From NCBI GenBank assembly GCA_933207985.1, contig OW240916.1, positions 294,812,744-294,876,743 on the forward strand: a stretch of DNA of 64,000 bases. Direction: 5' to 3'. Numbering within the stretch: the stretch's first letter is position 1; every line of letters begins with the position of its first letter. The notes under the pieces are model-generated. The model had not been told where the DNA came from. It worked only from the letters and a program-made list of their open reading frames with translations, and searched no databases. A program made the position numbers and the translations under genes. The DNA is from Pelobates cultripes (taxonomy: Eukaryota; Chordata; Amphibia; Anura; Pelobatidae). This document shows positions 57,191 through 64,000 of this stretch, in pieces.

Positions 57191-58073
57191 TCTTTAGTTT
57201 TCTATTAATGTAAGTGTCTCCAGAATTAGAAAATAGAATGAAAGATGACTCCTCAGCTTATATACTTTTTTTGCTAAAGGATTCACTTTACAAGCTCTTC
57301 ACACCATGAAAGATGATATCCCGCATATCCGCGTGGAGAACCTTTTGGTAAAATTTTACGCATCCCACGATTTTCACAGGCTTGCACTTATTTATGTTTC
57401 TTTGCATTGCTATCCCGTGATTTTCCTATTCACGCTAGCCCTGCTTGCAAAGAAAAAGAAAATATGTTTTTATACCAAATTTGAGAAAGAAATGATAGTC
57501 AGAGAGTTAATGTAAATGTTTCCAGAATGAGAAAATAAAATGAAAGGTGACTCCTCAGATTATATACTTTTCCCCAAAGGATTCACATTATGTGTGCTTT
57601 ACACCAGATTATGCACCATGAAAGACAGACTTGCCGTAAATTCCATCAGGTTTCTGGTGAAGTATGTTACGGTCACTGTTTGAGAGATTTTACTGGTGAT
57701 CAATCTTTCTCTTTGCTACTCACACATTAGATAACGTTTACAAAATTTGTAGCATATGAATCTTTTCCTGAAAGTTACAGGTCACAGCTTCTGTATTAAT
57801 AGAATCCTGTAATCCAAAATCCAAAATCCCACTAACCCTAAACCGCTCTAAATCTGAAAATCCCTAAACCCTAACCATGAAACTCCTAGCCATACCTTCC
57901 CCAATATCACAGACTCCCTAGCCTCCTGTAATCCTAACCTTAGTTTAACCTTCCCCTGCCCTACTGTTACCCTTGGAATGTTATTAAAAGACAAATTACT
58001 TCCATGGAAGTCAGTAGGTAGTACCTTAAGAAATAGGTTGCATCCATTTATAACAAACCTTTTACAGAATAGT
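57191..58073. other. Stretch with internal duplication, no gene
   Basis: Two related segments about 310-320 bp apart: 57,220-57,300 ('agaattagaaaatagaatgaaagatgactcctcagcttatatactttt') and 57,522-57,600 ('agaatgagaaaataaaatgaaaggtgactcctcagattatatactttt'), each followed by an ACACCATGAAAGA or CACCATGAAAGAC phrase. This is an old tandem duplication. 57,830-57,900 has degenerate CCCTAA words. Confidence 0.5.
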
Positions 58074-58177
58074 AAAGGGACACTATAGTCACCAGAACAC
58101 TTACAGCTTAATGTAGTTGTCATAGGCGTGCGCAGCTTATTGCATAAGGGTGTGCACCCTAAAGCACAAACACCACG

Positions 58178-58215
<38 letters not shown>

Positions 58216-58233
58216 TATATATACACACACTGC

Positions 58234-58264
<31 letters not shown>

Positions 58265-58854
58265 GTGCTGTGTGTGTATGTGTGGGCACTGTGTGTGTGA
58301 GGGTGCTGTGTGAGTGTAAGGGTGCTGTGTGTGTGAGGGTGCGGTGTGTGTGTTTGTGAGGGTGGTGTGTGTGTGCGTGTTAGGGTGCTGTGTGTGTGAG
58401 AGTGCTGTGTGAGTGTAAGGGTGCTGTGTGTGTGAGGGTGCGGTGTGTGTGTGTGTAATGGTGCTGTGTGTGTGTGAGAGTGCTGTGTGTGTGAGGGCAC
58501 GGTGTGTGAGGGTGCTGTTAGTGTGTGTGTGTGTGTATAAGGGTGCTGTGTGTGAGGGTGGTGTGTATGTAAGGGTGCTGTGTGTATGTGAGGGTGCGGT
58601 TAGTGTGTGTGTGTGTGTGTGTAAGGGTGCTGTGTGTGAGGGCACTGTTAGTGTGTGTATGTGTGCTTTTTGTGTGTGAGGGTGCTGTTAGTGTGTGTGT
58701 GTGTGTAAGGGTGCTGTGTGTGAGGGTGCTGTGTGTGTAAGGGTGCTGGTTGTGTGTGAGGGTGCTGTTAGTGTGTGCTGTGTGTTTGTATGTGTGAGGG
58801 TGCTGTGTGTGTATTTTGTATATTTGTATTCCTGACCCTATAGTGTTCCTTTAA
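58074..58854 (+). mobile_element. TTAA MITE, family A ends, with satellite-bearing insertion
   Basis: The left end is TAGTAAAGGGACACTATAGTCACCAGAACAC (58074, border TTAA decayed) and the right end is TTCCTGACCCTATAGTGTTCCTTTAA (58854). Between them the family A hairpin is broken at GTAGTTGTCATAGGCGTGCGCAG (about 58123), and the insert is a TA run plus GT-rich satellite. The 265-codon minus-strand frame (57848-58645) is a satellite artefact. Confidence 0.6.
58176..58815. repeat. TA run and GT-rich minisatellite
   Basis: TA run at 58181-58206, TG run at 58233-58261, then irregular 16-26 bp units built on AGGGTGCTGTGTGTGTG with GGGTGCTGTTAGTGTG variants. Threonine/histidine/serine-rich frames inside are spurious. 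Confidence 0.9.
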
Positions 58855-60110
58855 TAATTTATGTCAACTAATGACTGCTGGAGGTCATATACATTTCTCC
58901 TGAATTACAGTAAATGCCTATGCAATATTATGATCAGATTTTGACATTTACAGGGCCTTTACTAGAATTATATTATGATCTTGTACGAGCAAGAATATTT
59001 TTAAACATCCTGCTCTTATCAGCCCTCGTCCATAGACTACAGTGTTCTATTCTTGCACACGCACAAGATGTCTGCTGTGACAAGCGCAGAGATGCAAATC
59101 CTAGCAATCAAAGCTGAAAGATTGTAAAAAACAAAGATGGAATCACAAAAAGATTCTGAGATAAAAAAAAACTAATTAGTCTGTAAATTCACACATTTCA
59201 GAATTCAAAACACAAAGACCCCATAAGTGACAGATCGATTTAAAGATGTTTATGATTAGATCTGCATTCTTATTACAAGCATTTATATACAGTGTCTAGA
59301 AGGAAAATGCTGTACAAAAAATAAGTAATATTTTCATGAAACAGCAATTTTTGTTGTCGGCCAGTGCCCAAAGAGTTAAATATAAAACAAATGTTTAGCT
59401 GGAGAAAAATAAAATAAAATCCCCCAGCCCATGTTTTTTGATGCTCATATGTTCAAAGATATTTCAAACAAACGCAGGATACAGTTTATGTGTAGATTTG
59501 TGGTACAATAACATTTTATTTTTTACACTTTACAATCAGCGAACAACAGAGCTGCTTTATTTAAAACACATTACTGATTTTTGCCCCAAAACACAGACGC
59601 AGGCTGAGTACAGAGTGTTTGAATTAAGCTTTACAAAGATTTGTTTAAAGCAGAACTGGTGGATGAGATAGGCAAACCCTGTATACTCTCATCTATCTAC
59701 ATTTTCTTTGAAGGTTGAGTTAAACCATGCAGAATCATCGCATTGCAGCTAATTGCAATAGACTTTGCATCTAGAATTCTTTTTTTCCCCCTAAATTTTA
59801 TACAAATATTTCCCATGACAGAGCATGCTTTGAATCACTCAAGCTTAAAAGGTTGTAAAGAAAAATAAACATATCTTTCTGGTCAAGTACTTTTTTTTTT
59901 ATAATATATGAAAAAAGAAATAAGACCATTTTAGTAAGGGACAGATAACCTAAATTGTAAATGGCCAAAGTAGGCAGAATATTTGCCATTGGTAGCTGTT
60001 ACGATTTTATGACATAGCATGTCACATGAGTTGCATTGCTATTATCCTGATTGGTAGATGTGGTGCTAATTGGAATACTTGCATTCCATATTTCTATCAG
60101 TTAAAGGAAC
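58855..60110. other. AT-rich stretch, no gene
   Basis: No recognised repeat; frames at 58914-59117 and 59438-59671 are short and domainless. Confidence 0.35.
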
Positions 60111-60344
60111 ACTTTAGGCACCATAGTCACTTCAATGGCTTGAAGTGGTTATGGTGCTTTGAGTCCTCAGTGACTGAGTCTAGTGTCACTACTGAATAGT
60201 TTACTTACGATTAAGTAGAGATTCTCTACCTGGCAGCCTGCAGCTCAGATTTCAACAGCAATACGGTAGAGGCAGAGTTATGTGCCATGTCAGTTCATAC
60301 CAGGGATTGTTAAAGTGATGTTGAGTGCATATCTCCACCTCTAA
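60111..60344 (+). mobile_element. TTAA MITE, family D, left part
   Basis: TTAAAGGAACACTTTAGGCACC at 60111, then the hairpin CATAGTCACTTCAATGGC / TTGAAGTGGTTATG. The right part is missing; it meets the L2 end at about 60345. Confidence 0.65.
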
Positions 60345-60770
60345 ACATCTCATGGCAGGCTCCCTTCCTATGCAATAGCCTGCCTACCACCATCAGACTC
60401 TCCCCTAGTCTTAAATTGTTTAAGAAGTACCTTAAAACCCATCTCTTTAGGAAAGCTTATGGCCTCCCAGAGTAACCTCTAGCTCACATACCTGTCTCTT
60501 GCTCTCTACTAAAGGACAACACTCGATTCTCTCCTCCAGCTCTGCTTCACTCCCACCTTGTTTGATTGCTATTTCCTGTCCTATTATGTTTAATACCCCA
60601 CCTCCTATAGACTATAAGCTTGTTTGAGCAGGGTCCTCTTCATCATATTGTTCCTGTAAGTTTTTGCAATTGTCTCATTTATTGTTAAATCTCCCCCTCT
60701 TATAATATTGTTAAGCGCTCTGGAATTTGTTGGCGCTATATAAATGCAATAATAATAATAATAATAAATT
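60345..60770 (+). mobile_element. L2-type LINE 3' end
   Basis: Aligns to the minus-strand copy at 6343-6880: GGCTCCCTTCCTATGCAATAGCC, CAGACTCTCCCCTAGTCTT, then 'cttaaaacccatctctttaggaaagc', readable as an LKTHLFRKA-type C-terminus of L2 ORF2. The tail 'actataagcttgtttgagcagggtcctctt' leads to 'gttggcgctatataaatgc' and an AAT run. 5'-truncated. Confidence 0.85.
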
Positions 60771-61562
60771 ATAATAATTTCCCTGTATATTGTGTTTTTG
60801 CAGGTATTTATCCAGTTGCTTTTTAAACATCTGTACAGACTCTAATAAAACCACTTCCTCAGGCACATCCTTATTGTTCTTACTGTAAAAAACTTTCCTT
60901 TGCCCTAGACTAAATCTCCTTTCTTCCACTCTAAACATGTGACCTCGTATGCTGCGCATAGTCCTTATTATGAATAGATTTTCGAACAATGGTTTGCATT
61001 GGACCTGAATTTGTTCATATAATGCTATCATATGCCCTCTTAGGTGCCATTTTTCTAAACTTAAAGGACCACTATAGGCACCCAGACCTCTTCCGCTCAA
61101 TGAAATGATCTTAATGCCAGGTTCCCTTAGTTTTAACCCTGCAGCTGAAAACATAGTCCTCACGGAGTACAGCATCAAATAAAATTCCAATAGGAAAGCA
61201 TTTAATAATGCTTTCCTATGGGCGGGTTTGAACGTGCGCACGCCTCTGGCTGCCCATGCGCATTCGGCTCCACTCGGGAGCTGACATCGGCAGGGGGAGG
61301 AGAGGTCACCAGCGCCGAGGGAACCCGGCTCTGGATTAAGGTAAGTGGCTGAAGGGGTTTTAACCTCTTCAGCCCAGTGGGAGGGGAGCTCGGAGGGAGT
61401 GGGGGACCTATTAACCCTATAGTGCCAGGAAAACGGGTTTGTTTTTTTATAGGCATTATAGGATCCCTTTAAACTTAACAGATTTAAACTTGTTTCCTTC
61501 ATAACTAAAATGCTCCATTGTTTCTATTAATTTTGTAGCCCACCTCTTCACTTTTTGTAGTT
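60771..61562 (-). mobile_element. CR1-type LINE 3' end split by a TTAA MITE
   Basis: The minus strand reads, after the MITE, LSLEKWHLRGHMIALYEQIQ, IRTMRSIRGHMFRVEERRF, FYSKNNKD, EEVVLLESVQMFKKQLDKY and LQKHNIQGNYY. This is the same subfamily as 49085-49622, but with the frame open through the region. Upstream (61473-61562) the LINE resumes with KETSLNLL in the same frame. The copy ends at about 60771 tail-to-tail with the L2 AAT run. The 263-codon minus-strand frame (60711-61502) runs LINE - MITE - LINE and is accidental. Confidence 0.8.
61061..61472 (-). mobile_element. TTAA MITE, family B, inserted in CR1
   Basis: TTAAAGGACCACTATAGGCACC to GGATCCCTTTAA, with the family stems partly decayed (CCCAGACCTCTTCCG, GCCAGGAAAACGGG). 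AAACTTAA is present at both junctions (61057-61064 and 61471-61478), so either the target already held two copies or the duplication is longer than TTAA. Confidence 0.85.
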
Positions 61563-63199
61563 CTTTATCTTTCGGATGGATAAATAAACAAGTAAAATAT
61601 AGGCCTCAATTTAATATATATATATAATTTAATATATAATAGCTTTTCAAATGATTTAATAAAGTAAACTGAATCACAAACGCAGCAATCCGAAATACTT
61701 GTCCTAATGTTCCGCATTCTGATATCTAAGTGTTAACGCGACAGGGATCTGGATTTTGGCTGACTATACTGATAATAATATTGGAGTATCAATTCTATAG
61801 AATAATTAATTCTTCTTGTCCTGTTGAAACCAGTGCTGTACTTTAACGATGAGCCCCCCAAAACACAGCATGTCTTTATTTTCTTATTGTCCGTGTTTAA
61901 TTGATGATCAATGTCCATTGAAACAGTTTGAAAATATTTAACGCGTTTCAATTGTTTATATAGTTTGTCCCATATATTATATTTGTCAGGATGTGGTATT
62001 TTATTGCGGAAACATTTTTTTTCTCTGTGTTTGCAAAGTAGTCTGCCTTAAATTTCCATGATTCCATAAAAAGAATGTAGTAGCAAGCCTGATTACACAT
62101 TCTTTTTACTTTCACTTTGTACGGTCTATGTTGGTTTCTACGAGATGGAAATCAGAGGAATGTTAATACTGTAAACATCTTCAAGAATTTTTTTGTATTA
62201 GGTAATTATTTTCTTTCTGGAACAAAAAGGTCACTGTGCAAATGAACAAGGTTCTTCAGACCTCTCACATTCACAAATGGTGCAATGTGTGTCTCTGTGT
62301 AACGAAAATAACTATTACTTTATGAGGCAAGCGGTGGGCTTCTGGTAATGAATTATTCAAAGAACTACATGCTTGCCTCGGAATAAGCTGTCCAAAGCAA
62401 ATATGTTTGTAAAACCTGACCTTTAACAACTCACACTGTTTTTTCCTTTGTTTGTCATATTATAAATAAATCATCTACTGAAATAAACTAGGCACCTACA
62501 TTTACTTGATTCTGGCTTACAACTAGGCCTAGTGAGCTGTTATCATGCTTTAATCCAGTTTGACCTTGACCATCAGGGTCAAAGTCTACCTCAAGGAAAG
62601 CCACGTAAGTTGTAAGTCTGTGCTTCATTTGTACTTATTTTAAACCAGCATCCAGTCAGTCATTTATTAAGATTTTTTTTTTTTGCTTTTCTGGGCCCAG
62701 CTGGGCTCATACAACCTCTTTCCACATATATATGATTATTTTATCCCAGGATTCAAATATATCTAATGAGTGTGGTCTACTGTTTTATGTACCTCTATCC
62801 CCCAGGTGCCCCCTTTCCCCTCCTATTCCCCTATTTACTCAGTGTGTATATGTGCCTATTCCCATTTTATTTATATTAGAGTTTAAACATGATAATTATT
62901 GTTGATATACCATTGAGTGAAATTATTATTTATTTTCTAAGGGTGGACATTGTACAATGGATTGTGCTCAGAAATCTTAGTTTTTTATTTTTGTGATACT
63001 GTTTCCTATGGCTGACAATGCTTACTATTATATTATACTCAATTAAATCATTTATAGGCAATTCAATCTGAATGGGAGTCTTTGTTATAGTAACTGCTAA
63101 ACCTATATCAATTAATATTTCCTTGTGTCCTTCTGCCTACCATTGTTGTGTAATAACCCAATACTGCAGGTAAAAAGTGATAAATCAGAAAGATTTTAA
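61563..63199. other. AT-rich unique-looking stretch; candidate conserved non-coding segment
   Basis: 62,100-62,480 is repeat-free and compositionally complex, with TAATGAATTATTCAAAG (62346-62362) and an inverted echo GAGGCAAGCGG / GCTTGCCTCGG (62322 and 62370). No coding domain. A poly-T run lies at 62672-62684. Confidence 0.3.
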
Positions 63200-63621
63200 A
63201 AATCACTGTTTAGTAAATATATCCCCAATGAAAACATGCATGTATTCAATTATGCATGTTTTCATAGAGATTAAATCTAAAACCACCTTGCAATTCCTAC
63301 AGTTCTTTTGTCTGAAGCCTTTGCAAACCCTCCCCTTTTAACCCCGCTCATAGTTTTTGTGGCCGTCCAATCACAGATATCCCAATGCAGCTCACTGGGA
63401 ATTCTGTGCAAGGCAGGTGCTTTGGCTAACTGCTGCCTCTTGAGTTTAGCTCTACCGAGGAAAACTTCCAGGATGGTTATTTGATTGACAGCCAGGGGGT
63501 GTAACAAGGTTAATTTAGAAAAGTGCAAATTTGTACTGAAATCTGCATATTTTGTAAAATGAAAACACTCCACACATAAACCACTACAGCAAGATTTAGG
63601 AGTCTAAAGTGTCCTATTTAA
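63200..63621 (+). mobile_element. TTAA MITE, family C
   Basis: Shares CGTCCAATCACAGATATCCCA, CTCTTGAGTTTAGCTCTACCGAGG, GGTGTAACAAGGTTAATTT and TACTGAAATCTGCATATTTT with 16205-16734 and 38440-38781; the right border is GTGTCCTATTTAA (63621). A fold-back AAAACATGCATG / CATGCATGT / ATGCATGTTTT lies at 63231-63263. Confidence 0.6.
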
Positions 63622-64000
63622 GTGGGCATACTCCCACCCTCTCTTGAGATTTCTGAGATCTCAAAGGGAATCCTTAGCTGCCTTAAGAAAGACTAAATAC
63701 TGAAACTTTTTTGATTTATTTTAAAAACATTCTTTGTAGGAACTGGGAGCTGAGTTACGTAGGGCGATCTTAAATTCCTTTTTTATATTCTATACAGTAT
63801 CCATGGCTGTGCTTATATATTTGATAACAATAGGGACAGACCAGTGTTATTTTTCATTTTTTGTGTATATTATTCTTCTTGATTTGTATTATTAATTGTT
63901 CCATTCAATGTCTCGAGGACAAACAGTAGCGATATAATGAGTTTTATACTATTCATCACTCTAGAAACCATGAATCAGCAAAATCCAAAACATGGCACCT
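63622..64000. other. Intergenic stretch, no feature seen
   Basis: Nothing recognised up to the window edge. Confidence 0.35.

Noticed and set aside
57848..58645. 265-codon Thr/His/Ser-rich protein on the minus strand
   Set aside because: Mostly GT-rich minisatellite and a TA run read in one frame.
60711..61502. 263-codon host gene on the minus strand
   Set aside because: It is LINE sequence, a MITE, then LINE sequence again; the open frame is accidental.

Overview
This window looks like repeat-rich, gene-poor nuclear DNA of a vertebrate, most likely a frog or toad (Anura). The taxon is inferred from repeat families recalled from anuran genomes: TTAA-flanked short elements beginning TTAAAGGACCACTATAG or TTAAAGGGACACTATAG; L2-type LINE tails reading 'gcgctttacaat / gcgctatataaat' plus an ATT/AAT run; CR1-type LINE ends with TTCTATG tails; and a Penelope-like element. 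No database search was possible. I found no intact host protein-coding gene, tRNA, rRNA or CRISPR array. Open reading frames longer than about 60 codons either fall in transposable elements and simple repeats or show no recognisable domain.

Layout. 1-10 kb: TTAA elements, two L2 tails, a solo-LTR-like element with a clean 5-bp target duplication (6975-7600) and a 137-bp hAT-like hairpin (7738-7874). 10-14 kb: a probable L1/Tx1-type reverse-transcriptase tail and a very young direct tandem duplication of about 1.18 kb. 16-24 kb: TTAA elements, an LTR-like fragment, a 20-bp minisatellite with long spurious ORFs, and a 1.9-kb hAT-like element with an internal CA-rich satellite (22466-24341). 24-29 kb: nested TTAA elements and a 463-bp hAT-like element enclosing head-to-head telomere-like repeats (28456-28918). 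29.9-31.5 kb: a broken Penelope-like retroelement on the minus strand with a readable RT YIDD box and GIY-YIG segment. 34.8-43 kb: TTAA elements, a 40-bp minisatellite with a 400-bp higher-order period (35612-36935), fold-back elements and a 0.8-kb inverted-terminal-repeat element. 44-50 kb: two CR1-type LINE 3' ends, a complex element with a 307-bp tandem duplication, and AT-rich unique-looking DNA. 51-64 kb: fold-back elements, a second solo-LTR-like element (54682-55570), a possible Tc1-type transposase remnant, GT-rich satellite DNA inside a TTAA element, and a CR1 copy split by a TTAA element (60771-61562).

Nothing here works together as a pathway or operon. The useful content is transposon history: nested insertions, recent local duplications, satellites growing inside transposons, and a recurring pattern of inverted CCAAT/ATTGG pairs in hairpins of different repeats. 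A few unique-looking AT-rich stretches (around 15.8-16.2, 18.3-18.6, 48.0-48.5 and 62.1-62.5 kb) are the best places to look for conserved non-coding elements. I see no evidence of a previously undescribed functional system.
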